64,000 nt of DNA from Zizania palustris (GCA_019279435.1 JAAALK010000286.1:35463712-35527711), one strand, 5' to 3'; counted from the first letter of the stretch, positions 33,674-47,386 are shown. Translations and numbers: made by a program. The notes: generated by a model from the sequence alone, not told the origin.

Positions 33674-35130
33674 TGAGAAACCATGTTGAAGAACATAGGT
33701 TTTATACTCCAGATGTGATGAGTGATTGTCAACGGAAGTCAAGAAGAGACATGAAGACCTGCCGTGTCTGAGACGCGTGTGACTCACGTAAATGGGCAGC
33801 GAGCGATAGCCGGGCAGAGGATCCACGGAGTCAGGCTGGCCCAATCCGGGTACATGGTCTAGGAGCGGCAGAGGATCCACCGGTCTGTTGACCGGGTTTG
33901 ACTCAGGTACAAGGGCGGCGAGCGATTGCGGGGGTGAGAAAGCTGCGGGGTCGGGTCGGCCCAATCCGGGTACCCGGTGCGAAGACGGTGAACGCTTTGT
34001 CAGTTTCGGCACAAAACTGACAACCGATGATTATTTTGCTTGTAGAATATTAATATTTAGTTTTTAAGTCTAGAATATTTTTATTTGAGTAGTTGATTTT
34101 TCTAAGGGTATTTTAGTAATTTCGGATTTTATTTTAGAGTCAGTGTAATTTACCCTAGGGATAAATTAGTTTTTTTTCATGTATTAGGAGTCGCCTATAA
34201 ATAGGCCCCTACCCCCTTAGGGATAGGGTGACTTTTTTATCAGAAATCAATCTACAATCCATCGGCCACCGCCACTCGTCATCTTCCACCGATCTAATCT
34301 ATATTGTTGCTAGTTTTGCTTCGGCCGCCAGAGCGATCGGGATTTTCTTTGAGCGACGTGGATCACCAGCCGAAGCCAGCAAGGTGCGGCGACCGCAGAG
34401 CTAGCCTAGCGCTAGGCGCTGCAGGCAGCCAGCTAGCGCGTTGGATACGCCGCCTGCGGTGTGCCTTTCCACGGCAGCAAGCAGCGCGTGTGTAGGCGCG
34501 CGTCAGCGCTCGTTGTCCCCGCGGTGAAATCGCTTTCCAAGGCAGCCAGGCGCAGCTGAGTTGTCCCGTCGCGGAGTTCAAGACGAAGCGAGCGGTTGGC
34601 AGCTTTCTTCAATACACCGCGTGCAGCAAACGCAGGGGAGAAAAGTGCTACACGGCACGGTCGCCCGTGCACTTTCCACGACAGGAAAAAGGCAGCCGAA
34701 GCTGCACATCACCGCACGGCAGCCGAAGCACGGTGCTCGGATTTTCTGCGGCAAGGCAACGGCGTGATTTTTTCAGCAGAGATGCAGGTTAGTACTTTTA
34801 ATCTCCTATCCTTTAGGTAGATTAAATCTAGTTAATAATTTCGTAGTTATCTAGTTTTAATTAAAAAACAATAACAATAATTAATCTCGTAGTTAATTTT
34901 TTAATCTGTTAAATTTTTATTACTTATCTCATATTATTTATTTAAGTGTTTTTTAATCTGCTCATATAAAAAGAAAAATTTATTAGTCACAGTAATATTT
35001 TTATTCTATTTTCACGTACAATATTTTAGGTTTATTTCAGAATTAATTTTTGAATGATCCATGTTTTATTCATTTGATTAGTATTTTATTTCTAGACTAC
35101 TATATAAATATTTCGTGATTTATCTAGGTG
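33674..35130 (+). mobile_element. Sirevirus-like LTR type A, 3' truncated
   Basis: It opens TGAGAAACC after a polypurine tract and matches 23771-24302 over its first ~530 bp. It contains the two U3 repeats (33781 and 33900) and the TATA box CCTATAAATAGG near 34196. It then continues into a GC-rich leader (34300-34780) and an AT-rich part. No TCCTACA/TCCAACA end is reached before different spacer sequence takes over at about 35130, so the right boundary is approximate. Small ORFs at 34304-34820 are in this leader. Confidence 0.72.
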
Positions 35131-35680
35131 CTTATCAAGTTTGCTAAAAACTCCATGAAATTGGACTTGCTTTTCACGATAGAAATTGTTTAGCTCTTGT
35201 AGTTCATGCTTTCACTTGTTTAGATGGCTAGTCTAAGCGGTGATGCTTTTCTTTTCAAAAATTTGAAAAATTCCTGCATCAAACATGAAATTTGAAACAT
35301 ATTAACTTGAGTTGTGCATCTAAGCCTGACATTCTGATTTGGCATATTTTTGCACTATATGTCGTCATAATTTTCATCATTTAGAAGCCTTGTATATTTT
35401 CTTGCTCCTTGATTCTTGCATTGTCAAAGGGGGAGAAAGTGCCTGATTTGCCAACCTAAGGGGGAGAACAAGTGATGAAGCTCAAAGGGGGAGAAAACTC
35501 TACTGCCAAAAGGGGGATTTATTACCAAATGGCTTTCCTTGAGTCAAGTCAATAGAAATTCATTTATCAAGTGGCATGTTTTGGCTCTTTTCTGAGTTTT
35601 TATGGTCACTAATGTGCTGAAACTTTTCAAAATTTCATGAACTTGAATTGGGTTGTCAATGCACTCATCAAGGGGGAGAT
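35131..35680 (+). mobile_element. 3' spacer of a third copia element, with repeated polypurine tracts
   Basis: This non-coding tail precedes the LTR at 35681. It carries AAGGGGGAGA-like tracts near 35428, 35459, 35486 and 35511 and the final AAGGGGGAGAT at 35670-35680. The remainder of the element is missing to the left. Confidence 0.75.
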
Positions 35681-37689
35681 TGAGAAACCATGTTGAAATG
35701 TGCCTTTGGTTTCAAGTATGTGATGAGTGATTGATAGGCTTACCTTCTAGTCGAAGGGGTTCGGAGGTGTTTACCGAAGGGTTTGGTGTTTACTAGATGT
35801 AGATATGCAGCGGAGTGTGTCTATCGAAGGGGTCCGGTAGAGCACGACGGTGGTACCAAAGTGCTCGATTCTTTGGGCGGTACACCAGAGTCTATACCAA
35901 AGGTTGCTGACCGGAGAGGTCTCCGGGGTATTGGAAACACTTGTTTGCTTGTCCGTTGTGTGCAAGTGACTTCGAAGGCGACGGACGGTTCACAGTGAGT
36001 GAACCTAGGTCAAGCGGGAGGATTGGTGCTAGGCGAGTGGGGAGCTCGGTCATGAAGGCTGCGAGGGATCGAGGTCGGTCCTCGGGTCAAGGTGCGCCAG
36101 TCAAAGGCAGAAAGTGCGGAGGGTGGCTCCGGCTGAAGGTACCCCGAGGCAAAGTCCTCGGAGGCGAGGCACTTCGAAGGGTGCTCCGTATGGAGTGACC
36201 TCGGAGTATGGTGGTCAAAGTCCTCGGCATTGAGGCAAGGCGTTCGAAGTGTGCTCAGGATGGAGACACTCGAAAGGACACCTGACGAAGGTATCAGAAG
36301 TTAAGGTGCATTGAAGGCATGGTCTGGATAAGGGTCTTCGTAGAGTGTGCTCGGGGCTGAGACACTGTGAACGGGTGCTTATGGATATGCTACATGTGGA
36401 GGCCTTGGATGAAGGGGCTTCGGAAGGTGGTGAAGGTACTCCGAAGGTGGGGCTTCGGAGTATGGCTGACTTGAGGTACTTCGGCCATTCATGGCTTCGG
36501 TACACGAACTGACAGAGTTCGAGCTGGGAGTAGTTGCAAAGTTGTGGTGATCCACTCCGGAGGTGATGGTGCGAACGCTCAAGAGCTTTGACGGCTTCAA
36601 CTCAAAACCGTCACTGTATCGAAGATTGTCTTCAGTGAAGCAAAGGCCTTCTGGTTCGAAGCTTGTCATTGAAGCTTCTACACACTTCGTGTGCGAAGGG
36701 GGCTTTAGAAGATTCTATTGAGCAAAGGCTGATCATGTCTGCTCTGCAAAAGCTGATGTTGTCTCCTCTACGAAGCTGACAAAAGAAGCCTCTAGTAAAG
36801 TAGACTACCATATGTACCCCCTTGTCTGGATGAGACAAAAACAGTGTAAACCATAGGGGTAAAGTAGTCTATTCTCATGGCTGAGTTGTGCCTATAAATA
36901 GTGAGGCTGGCTAGGTCTAGGCCAACACTTTGAGAATCCATTTTCAGAACTCCCAGAGCTAGCAGCCATTACCACGTACTCAGTTCTATGAGTATTTTGT
37001 GTTCCCTGTTCTTGCAATGAAATTTCTATTATGTTGTTCATCTGTTGCTTGAACTTGTATTTCTGTTTTTACACTGCATGCGTTGTGATTTCTGTACTAC
37101 ACTTCATTTTTGCCATCTAGAGTTTTTGCTCCGATTCATTTCTAACAATGTGTGTTTAACTCCTGCTCGTGCAAGTCTTTCAGTGTATGTTCGCTCTGTG
37201 TAAACTAGAGGCAAGTCCTCTGTGATTACTAGCGAAGCACTGAGTAGAGTTGGGCTCAAAACCTATTTTCTTTCCTCAGTCGAGGTCCTCGGCGCAGTCT
37301 GTTCTGTATGTTTTCTGCACTTCGAAATACGAAGCCTAGTACTAGTTGCTAGTGCGGAGTATCTGTTTGAATACCTCAGAGGGAAAACTTACTCCTACAA
37401 AGTGTAAAGTGTGAAGTGTGCTCGAAGGTACCTCGTGTGCGGAGCCTACACTATTTTTACAGAGTTATGTTTTTGGGTTTGTGGGTGTGAGCGAAGTCTC
37501 CTTGTCTTTGACTTTGTACCCTTTGCGAAGCCTGTGTCCGGAGCTATAAAATACCTCCAAACCAGACCTCCGAAGGGTGTGTTCGAAGCATGTTCCACAG
37601 GAGACAGAATTTAAAACAGAAGGCTAGTTTTGTCTGAAATTTTAAAAGCTCCCATTCACCCCTCTCTGGTCACCCATTTTGGTCCAACA
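35681..37689 (+). mobile_element. 3' LTR of a Sirevirus-like copia element (type C)
   Basis: A 2,009-bp LTR opens TGAGAAACCATG and ends TCCAACA, with a TATA box (GCCTATAAATAGTGAGG) near 36892. It is the same family as the solo LTR at 16621-18615 and the fragment at 1-213. A polypurine tract precedes it and gypsy G3 gag follows directly at 37690, so it is a 3' LTR, not a solo one. Confidence 0.9.
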
Positions 37690-39275
37690 CCAAGTGTGGG
37701 GAGGCATCGGCTGACGAAGCGCCGAAGGTCCAGTTGTTCCCGCTATCCCTATTAGGATCAGCCTTTGCGTGGTTCTCTTCACTGTCGGAGGATTCCATCA
37801 CAGGATGGGCGGACCTAGAGAAGAAATTTCACAAGTACTTCTACGCTGGCATCCAGGAGATGAAGCTGATCGACTTGACGTCTATGAAACAAAGGATGAA
37901 CGAGTTGGTCCCCGACTATATACAGAGGTTTCGGGACATATGAAGCAGATGCTACAGTGTGAACCTCACTGATAGTCAGTTGGCAGAGCTGGCTAAGTTC
38001 TCATCGCACGAATTCGAAAGCCTATCACAACTAGTGCAAAGAGTATCGACCCATGAGGACCGATTCCAAGAGGCCAAGCAAGACAAATACCAGAAGAATG
38101 TCGCGTACACTCAAGTGTACCACTTGGACTTTGACGAGGATAGCGACTCTGACACAGAAGTCGGGATGGCCGAGTGGTCCAAGAACAAGAATCAAGTCAC
38201 ATGTCCATGGATAAAATCGGTCAAGAAGGAAGAAATGTATGACTTCGATATCAACAAAGCTGATAAAATAGTTTACCTATTGTTGAGAGAGAAGCAAATC
38301 CACCTGTCACCTGGCCATGTAATACCATCTACTAAAGATCTGAAAAATAAGAAGTACTGCAGATGACAAAACTCCCCATCACACCATACTAATGAGTGCA
38401 AGGTCTTCAGGCAGCAAATCCAATCAGTCGTAGAACAAGGCCGAATCAAGTTTGACGATGGGAAGCATCCGATGAATATAGATGGCCATCCATTCCCTGT
38501 CAACATGGTGTATGCGCACTATGATGACAATCGGCATGCAAGGAATAGAAGACGGGCTAGTAGAAATGTCACCTCAGTAGTACTCATCGAAAAGTATTAG
38601 ATGAGATCACCAGAAAGAGAAGGTAGCAGAGACAGACATGGCCACTCGTGTTTCAATCCCCATTGAAATTGTGAGTTCTTCAGGCTTTGTTGCAACGAAG
38701 GACTACGGCTACCATCTATGGACGACTACCCGGGATGCAATGGAGTGACGGATGATAATCGTCCACATAGCGATGAGCTTAGGTTGTGTGATAAAGAACC
38801 GTGTGCCAAAGGTTGTCACCCCCAAGGGTATCGGCGCTAGAAAGGCTTGGCCCCATCAGTTATAACGGCTGAAGACAACGAAGACGCCACAGGGAAGCTG
38901 CAGTGGTGCCTCCCTAGGAATCTTCATTTGAAGCAAGAAAAGAAGGGTGCAGCGTCTGCATCAAAGAGAAGGAAAGGCACAAGAGCACGATGAAGGAGTT
39001 GATCGGCCCCCTAAGATCAGGAGCAAATGGCGCCCAAAAGACAAGGCCGATCACGATGACAAGAAAGATGTGGAGGTAAACATGGTTTTCTTCCTTCCCA
39101 CAGAATATTAGGCCATCTCAAAGGAGGACATGGAGTTGGCCGATACCATGGCTCAGCTAATGCTGGCTCCACAACCTACAATTTTTGATAAGCCGGAAGA
39201 ACTGGAACATCGGCACCTGAGGCCGCTCTACGTCAAAGGGTTGGTTAATGGGAAGCCAATGTCCAAGGTGATGAT
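37690..39275 (+). pseudogene. G3 gag-protease (gypsy), left part
   Basis: This is the same family as G2. The gag domain is at 37734-38100 (SAFAWFSSLSED, DLEKKFHKYFYAGIQEMKL), then EVGMAEWSKNKNQ. The later part, to 39275, leads into the protease motif MSKVMI. Stops break it near 37941 and 38364. It begins mid-gag against the LTR end at 37689 and stops where the copia element at 39276 inserted; the reading resumes at 48162 with DGGATVNLMPYATF. Confidence 0.88.
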
Positions 39276-41117
39276 TGTAGGACCAAGACTAGCGACCAGA
39301 GGGGGAGTGAATGGGTGCCTCAAAAATTCTTTTGAATCAATGGCCTTCTCCCAATACCCAACGCACCACAATAGACAATCAGCAGAAACAAGCAAATCAA
39401 AAACAGAGAGAATAATCTAGCCTAAAAACGATCGGTGTCCTAATTGAAAAGACACCACCACGGTGCTTAAAGGCAAATTAAAGTCATTCACATAGCAAAG
39501 AGCATCTCCACAAATATTTCACCAAATCACAGGTAATCCATCAATCACATAAAGATATCCATCGTTCACAGACATTTCATCCATCACAAGGTCAACAAGA
39601 ATCTAATCAAAAATAAGCAGTGAAATTAAGACCTCATGAGAATAGCACACTATTTAATCTGGACAAAAATTAATGCAATAAACAACAATGATATCAAAAG
39701 TGTTCATCATAGATTAAATACTAAACAGTACTATAGCAGATGAATAAAAACCACGAAGCATTCAATCCAAAGTACTACAGACTGCTAATCAGGAGTTGAA
39801 ACAAGAAATTGAATTTTTGCTACAGGATGAACAATACTTGTCGTGTGCTGCTACTGTTGCTTCTGGGACTTGTGCCGAACACCACGCATGCGCTAGCGAT
39901 GCTGCTACCGAGGGCTCGCTGTAGCCTGACCGAATCTCTGTGCGAGCACCGAGCGCCTTTGTGCCTCCTCCACTCTGCCCAGTCATGCTTAGACATGCGC
40001 CATGCACAGGTGCCTGGTTCCTTCATCTGGCTACTGGCTCCCACAGAGAACACAGCTCCCCGTAGCCTCATCTACTGCACCAGCAATCAATGCCAAAACA
40101 AAAGTGCTTGCTTCTCCCGTCGCCACACAATCTGCTGCTACATGCCAAAACACACCGCGTGCGCCTTGAGTGCTTTGCCCGGCCACTAGTGCCGCATGCA
40201 CCCTACGCCGATGCGCCGGGTGCCATCTTGCCTCTTCCTTCCACGCAGCATCACGTGTCGCTGTGGATTGCGTCACTCCCGCCGAGAACCGTACTTGTCC
40301 AGCAAAAGACTGGCGACGCCAAGGCATCTGGCGGCTTCAGCAACACCCGGAGAAAACCAGTGCCCAAAGAAAACCACGGCTAGCCAAAAAAACGACGGGA
40401 TTTCAGAAAGAGAAACAGTGGCGGCGCTCCAACCAGAAAAATGAAGATGAACTCTAATTTTTAGATTAAAGTGAGTTAAGCCTAACCCTAGGGATTGGGG
40501 CATATTTATAGGAAGCCCAATAAATGGGAAAAGACAGATTTACCCCTAGGGTAGTTTAACCAGACGCAAAAATAAACTGAAAAGACCAACAAGCCCTTAG
40601 GATTTTTACAGACTCGACTAACACACAGTGGGCATAAAAATCAAAATGGTAAAATCCTAAATGCAGATAACTTGTCCTGATGCAGAGCTTTCGTAGCAGC
40701 TACGGCTTATCTTCAAGACGGCTCGATCACAGATCAGTGGTCTGGATTGGGCGTCGGTTTTGAGCCAAAACTGATAAAGCATCCACCGTCTTCGCACCGG
40801 GTACCCGGATTGGGCCGGCCCGATTCCGTGGCTCCCTCAGCCCAGCAACCGTTCACCGCCCGTGTACCTGAGTCAATCTCGGTCAATAGGTCAGTGGATC
40901 TCCTGCCGCTCCTAGCCCATGTACTCGGAATGGGCCGGCTCGACTCCACGGCCCCTTTGCCCGGTAGTCGCTCGCTGCCCGTGTACCTGAGTCACACGCA
41001 GCCCAGACACATCAGATCTTCTCTTCACGTGCTCTCTCTCTTCACCGTTGACTTCTGTTGACAATCACTCATCACATCTGGAGCCATGAGGCCCATGATC
41101 TTCAACATGGCTCCTCA
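39276..41117 (-). mobile_element. 3' LTR of copia element 2
   Basis: On the minus strand it opens TGAGGAGCCATG (at 41117) and ends TCCTACA (39276), 1,842 bp. It contains the two U3 repeats (CTGAGTC arms near 40875 and 40995) and a TATA box near 40503. Its opening matches element B's LTR. Short ORFs at 39809-40503 are LTR leader. Confidence 0.92.
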
Positions 41118-42377
41118 ATCTCCCCCTTGATGTGTGCATTGTCAACACCCTCTTCATCAACTCTTCGAAACCTGCAAAACACTTGGAAACACGAAAACAA
41201 AACACAAGATGATAGAAAGAAGAAACTAAAATAAAAGGTTTAACCCTAATGACCAAAAGCCAAACAAAATCTAGAAAACGATCATTATGGTTAAACAAAA
41301 ATAAAAGTCAAACGAGTGCAATCTCAGAATTATCAACAAGGATATCCAAAAAGTAAAGGCAAAAGAGACTAAAACTCCCCCTAAAATAAATCCTAGAGAA
41401 AGCCAAAACTCCCCCTAAACTCTTCTAAAAGATCAAGTAACCCAAAATTTCTCCCCTTGTTGACAATTAGACTCATCAAGTGAGCTTAAATGCACTCAAA
41501 AAAGACACAGACTCAAACTCCTCCTGATATGGAGCTCCCCCTCAAAATATGCAATGAATGCAACTGGGTGCAAGTTGAGTGTAAGAAGCATGCTTCTCAA
41601 AAATGATTGACTGCAATTACAACATCTAGCAAGTATAGCACAAAATACTGTCTAAGACACATGGCATGATATCTACCAAGATAAGCATTGTCCAGAATTA
41701 AGTGCTTTAGCAAACTTGTTATCTTTTTAATTTTCAGGCTTTTCCTTTTTCATTTTTGCCAGGGGTTATTTGCATGTAAACCTTATGCTAACCGACCAAG
41801 TCAAGCCTAGGCCCGAACTAGACCATCAAAAGCTTAAGACATTGGTCTTGGCATACATTACATTATACTAGTTCATACCAAAGTGTTATGGTAAGCAGTC
41901 CAGAACAATGCAATGCGACACAACAAACCCACCTGGATCTTTTCAATTAAGCATAAAAGGCATGGATATTTCATTTTTCTGATTTTTTATCATTTTTATA
42001 GCACATTTTCCATGTTAAAGCATATAGATGTCCAAGTTGCATATCTGCATCTAAGTAAGGGACTAGCTACCATGCATGTAAAAGATAGCAAAAGCATTCA
42101 GCCTACTCATGCTAGTTACCAGAAGCAATGGTGATAATTTTTCAATTTTAAAGCACAAAAGCCATGCATATGAGAGATATCAGATATATCATGTGAACTG
42201 TAACAAGCATGATCATCGACAAATATTCAAAAGCATACACTAGCAAGAATGAGTAAAGCAGGTCGATCATATAACAGAAGCAAGCTCAAAGTGTGATATA
42301 TGAATATGCATGATATGAACTCACACGAAAAGACTCAAGAAAAGAGTAAAGAAGAGAGAAGATAGACTCAAAATATC
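41118..42377 (-). other. Spacer between copia 2 pol and 3' LTR
   Basis: This is non-coding. Polypurine tracts (seen as CTCCCCCT on the plus strand) lie at 41119-41128, ~41365, ~41409 and ~41538. The text parallels the 32310-33673 spacer of element B. No ORF is supported. Confidence 0.8.
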
Positions 42378-45300
42378 CTAAAAAGGATACACAACTCCCA
42401 AATACCCTCGCAAATGCTCAAAAGTAGACTGATCTAGGGGTTTGGTGAGAATGTCAGCCAACTGGTGATGGGTATCAACATGAACAAGGTCAATGACACC
42501 TTTCTCATATTGATCCCTTATAAAGTGAAAGCACACATCAATATGTTTGGTTTTTGAATGAAGACATGGGTTTTTCCCTACACTAATCACGCTGGTGCTA
42601 TCACAGAACAAAGGTACTCTGGCAGGGAAAAACAACCCAAATCTCTCAAAGTGGAAAATCATCCAAACCAACTGTGAGCAGCAACTAGCAACAGCTACAT
42701 ACTCAGCCTCTGTGGTAGAAAGCGCAACTCCAGATTGCTTACGCAAAGACCAAGAAACAAGCGAAGAACCGAGAAACTAGCAAGTACCGAAAGTCGACTT
42801 GCAATCCAGCCGACACCCACCAAAATCAGCGTCGGAAAAGCCAGATAAGTCAAGAGATGATGATGCTGAATAGTAAAGACCAAGATTAGGCACATAGGTA
42901 AGGTACCTGAAGATGCGCTTGACAGCCTGCCGATGAGATGCGCATGGTGAAGACTGGAAGCGCGCGCAAAGTCCCACGGCAAACTGAATGTCTGGTCCCA
43001 TCACCGTCAGGTACAGCAGCGATCCAATCATCCCTCGATACTCTCTCTCGTTAACCTTGATGCCGCTCTCGTCCTGGTCCAGGCCCCCAGATATACCCAT
43101 TGGGGTCATCTGAGGCTTCAGCTCTCCACCGAAGTCGAACTTCTTCAGCATATCCCGCGTGTACTTGCTCTGGTGGATGAAGATGCCATCCTTGGTCTTC
43201 TTGATCTGGAGCCCTAAGAAGTACTAGAGCTCACCCATGAGGCACATCTCAAACTCGCTGTGCATCTACTCAGAAAACTTGGACAAAAGATCATTAGTAG
43301 AACCACCAAAAATAATGTCATCCACGTAAATCTGAGAAATCATGAAATCTGAGCCAACTCTGACCAAGAAAAGAGTCTTGTCCACAGAACCAATCACAAA
43401 GCCACTCCCCAACAAAAACTGCTTTAAACGATCGTACCAAGCCCTGGGGGCTTGCTTCAGACCATATAAAGCTTTCTGCAACTTGAAAACATGTCGAGGA
43501 AACTTAGGGTTCTCAAAACCGGGGGGCTGCCTAACATAGACCTCCTCCTCTATATACCCGTTCAGAAAAGCACTCTTGACATCCATTTTAAAAAGTTTAA
43601 AACCTTTAGAAGCAGCGAACACCAAAAGTATGCGAATGGACTCAAGACGGGCAACAGGGGCGAAAGTCTCCTCAAAGTCAATACCCTCTTTCTAGCAAAA
43701 ACTCTTGGCAACTAATCGAGCTTTGTTGCGCACCACAACCCCATCTTCACCTTGCTTGTTCTTAAACACCCACTTGGTGCCTATGGGGTTGCATTCAGGT
43801 GGTAGCTCAACTAGTGTCCAAACCCGATTGCGAATAAAGTTCTTAAGATCTTCTTGCATGGCATTTATCCAATTTGCATCAGAAAGAGCGTGAGCAACAT
43901 CTCTAGGCTCAAAAGTGGCAACAAAAGCAGACTCGGCTAAAACAGCGAGTGAGCCAACATGAGAACGTAAGGATCTCGAAGTGTGATCACCGATAATGAG
44001 CTCTGAGGGGTGATCACACTAAACTGCTCAGGATTCTAGGTGATCAGATGTCACCTCACCGGAGTCAACAGCTGGCACCTCTGGACTCGACTAAGGGGGC
44101 TCGATCGAAGTGGAATAAGTGATCAGAGGTCCGCCCTTGTCCTCAGTCGAAGTCTCAAAAGGCGTGGGGTCTGTAGGCTGTGCAGAAGGCCCACCCTCAT
44201 CAACAAGAGGAGCGTCATCATCTTCCTCGAAGATGGACTCTCCAAGCTCATCATCTCTAGAAAGCTCAAAAGGAGTAAGTGACGGCATGGACTCATCAAA
44301 AGAAACCTCGCAAGTCTCGACAAGCTGCTGGGAGTCGAGGTTTCAAATACGGAAGCCTCAAGAATGCAAAGCATAACCAAGAAAGACTCCATCCCAGCAA
44401 CGAGACTCAAACTTGTCCAAATGCCCTCCCTTCTTGAGCACAAAGCACTTGCAGCCAAACGCTCGCAAGTGACTCACCTTGGGTTGTCTGCCAAACCGCA
44501 ACTCGTATGAAGTCTTACCTAGGTAATCTCTAAGAAAAATGCGGTTGGCTAGATAGAAAGTCATGTTCATGGCTTCAACCCAAAAGCGCCTAGAAGTCCT
44601 ATGCTCATCGAGCATCATCCTGGCCATCTCGACTAGCGTGCAGTTTTTTCGTTCCACAACGTCGTTCTGTGGGGGAGTGTAAGGAGCAGAAAACTGGTGC
44701 TCAAGACCCTGATCACTACAGAAGCTGATAAACTGAGAATTCTTGAACTCAGAGTCGTTGTGAGAGCGAATTGCTCGCATCTGACCATTGTTCTCATTCT
44801 TCAGCTTCAAAACCAGGTCATGAACAATCTGGAAAGCCTCATCCTTAGACTCCAGAAAGAAAACCCACGAGAATCGAGAAAAATCATCAACAACTACAAG
44901 CGCGTACCACTTCCCACCGACTGAACGTACCCGAGCTAGACTAACAATATCCATGTGTAAAAGCTCTCCCGGGTACGAAGTCATTACCTGAGTCATAGGT
45001 GCATGTTAAGCGGCAACCATCTTCCCATGACAACAGGGATGGCAAACTAGATCCTTTTCCATCTTAAGCTTGGGCAATCCTCGGATAAGGTCCATAGAGC
45101 TCAATCTGACTAGCAGATCAAATCTCAAATGACCTAACTTCCTATGCCACCTCTAGAGCTCAGAAGAGGATCCAACAATCAAACAACGAGAAGGGCCAAA
45201 AGAACTAGAGAAATCAATCCGAAAAACCTTACCGAAGGGTAAGATCTAGCAAACCAAAGATGCTGTAGAATCAACAACAGAAGACAAGCCCTTCTTAAAA

Positions 45301-45575
45301 TGAACCTCTAAGCCATTCTCAAGAAGTTGCGAAACAGAGACCAAATTAAAACTCAAGTTTCCAACCAAAGCAACATTCTTCAAAGAGAAATGCTCAGAGA
45401 TTCGAATTGAACCAATGTCATGTACCTTCCCTTGACCATTGTTCCCGAAAGTGATGTACTCCTTGGAGCTCGGGGAAGTGAGGCTGGATAACCATCTGCG
45501 ATGTCCCGTCATGTGGCGAGAGCATCCTGAATCCATGATCCACACGTCCTCCAGTCCTCGATCCTGCATGATCAA
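42378..45575 (-). pseudogene. Copia element 2 pol, broken
   Basis: This is homologous along its length to the pol at 29114-32269. Protease (MDSGCSRHMTG) is at 45246-45575, integrase at 44358-44996 (a core Asp codon reads His in RSHNDSEF), RT at 43266-43625 (YVDDIIFGG), and the RT connection and RNase H at 42777-43151 and 42378-42746 (STTEAEYVAVASC). Stops and frameshifts separate these pieces. It keeps the pol C-terminus (TKPLDQSTFEHLRGYLG), which shows what element B lost. Confidence 0.93.
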
Positions 45576-47386
45576 TGGTCATAAGTGGGAGCAAACGGTC
45601 CGACACCAGGTTTAGCAAAGGAGCTAAACCAATATCGAGCCATCTGCTCAAAAGAAGGAAAGAAAAAGGAATCATAAGAGTCTGGACCAAAACGCGGCTC
45701 AAAGCGTGGTCCTCTGTTCTGCCTAAAGTCTCAACCACGAGGTCTAAAGTCATATCCAGAACGACCTGGAGCTCTATCAGAGCGAAAACCATCCTCCGGA
45801 GCACGGGCACGAAAGTCGTCTCCTCTACCACCACCTACACAACGCGCCTTGGCCTCTAGCCTCTCTCTGCATCGAGGGACTCTCTATCTACCACCATGCT
45901 GGTAGAACTGCTCCTGTCCACCTTGATCTCTCTTTGCTCTCTCAACTTGCTTCCTCCTGAAGCAAAACTCCTCAAGATGCTCGTCTCTCTAACAGAACTC
46001 ACAGTGATAGGTAGGCTTCTTAGGATATGGTGGAGGCTTGGGGTTCTTGGGCTTGGTGGTGTTGGGTGTAGACTCTTTGGTGTGAGAGTGTCTAGGTAGA
46101 GAGTCAAGAGAAGTGTGGAGATGCTTGGGCTTTGGGATCCAGATAGGCTTCTTGGGTGGAGCTTTAGGTTGTTCTTGGAACACTCCATCCTTGGGCTGAC
46201 AGGCCTAAAAAGACTTAGTGGAGTGAGTCTTGGGATATCTCTACTCTAGAGTCATCTTACTCTACTCCACTGCATGACTCAGGGCACTCTCAAAGTCAGG
46301 CTTGGTGTAGGTGTAACCTACCCCAAACCCATCCTGCCTCTTAAACTACTGGATCATCATGCCGAGCTGTATCTCTTTGGAACTCACCCAACTCAGGATC
46401 TGACGGAGGTAAGAGTTCTCATTCTGAGCATCAGCTAGCTCCTCTCTCAAGGAAGCTAGTACCTCCACCTGAGACAAGCAGATCTCACACTCTCTATCAA
46501 CTTGGACATACTTCTTAGCTTTTAGCTTGATTAGTTCCAATCTCAGGGACAAGTAGTTCTCACAAACAGTGGGTGGAACTGACAATGTCTCAAGCTCTAG
46601 CTTAGTCTGCTCCAGCTCAGCTCTGACTCTCACTAACTCGCCCAACTGCTCATCACTCTTGGCTCTCAGCTCAGCTAAAACATCTAGATGGGATGGGCAG
46701 TCCACACAGGGCACGACGATAGTGGCATGAGCATCTTTCAGCTCCAGCCGAGCACTCTCAAGCTTAGTGGCCAAAGCATCTCTCTCATCTACCCTCTCTG
46801 TGTACTTGGACTTCAGAGTCGTCAGATCACAAAACAACACCTCGTAGTTAGGGCACTTACTACTACCACCCAAGCAAGGAGAAGAAGATAGACTCTCAAT
46901 CTTGTCATTGGCCATGGCAAGCTCACTCTCAAGCTCATATATCCTCTTCTTAGCCCCTCTAAGTAGTTTCTCCCGATATATCAACTCCTGACGGTTCTCT
47001 TCTAGTAATTCAATGACTTCTTGTTCATAGGAAGATACCTTTTCATCGTCGTCGTCGGAGTTGTCGAGGGAGTCCTTCTCTTCCTTATCTCCAAGAGCCA
47101 TTGAGCAGACGCTCTTGCGGGTTCTTCGGTTGTGATGCGAGCGGCTCTTCAGCTTGTCCCCGAAGGCCATGAAGCAGAGGCCCGCCGGATCATCCTTGTC
47201 CTTTCCCTTCTTGATCATGATCTCCTCATCGCTTGAGCTCGATGAAGAGGAAGAAAACGATGATCTCTTGGACTAGCTTCTCTCCATCTCAGCGAAGAAG
47301 GCCTTGTCTCGCTTTTTGTTCTCACGCCGGTAGTCCATCAGGGCCTTTCGGAAGAACTTGGTTTTTGGCTTGCCCTTTGTGCAGGT
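45560..47386 (-). pseudogene. Copia element 2 gag, N-terminally deleted
   Basis: The frame begins inside gag at TKGKPKTKFF, just after the first zinc knuckle of the element B protein. It contains the coiled coil (46346-47218) and ends in the Arg-rich tail. A TAG at 45989-45991 lies inside the second zinc knuckle (CEFC*R against CEYCQR in element B), a CAG-to-TAG change. Two of the four CxxC pairs are altered. The upstream edge is fused directly to LTR sequence. Confidence 0.9.

Noticed and set aside
34304..34820. Several GC-rich short ORFs on both strands
   Set aside because: They lie in the leader part of an LTR, overlap in many frames and resemble no protein; high GC alone makes open frames likely.
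39809..40503. Cluster of Cys/Ser-rich ORFs suggesting a small secreted protein
   Set aside because: The interval is inside the minus-strand copia 3' LTR; overlapping frames on both strands are a composition effect.
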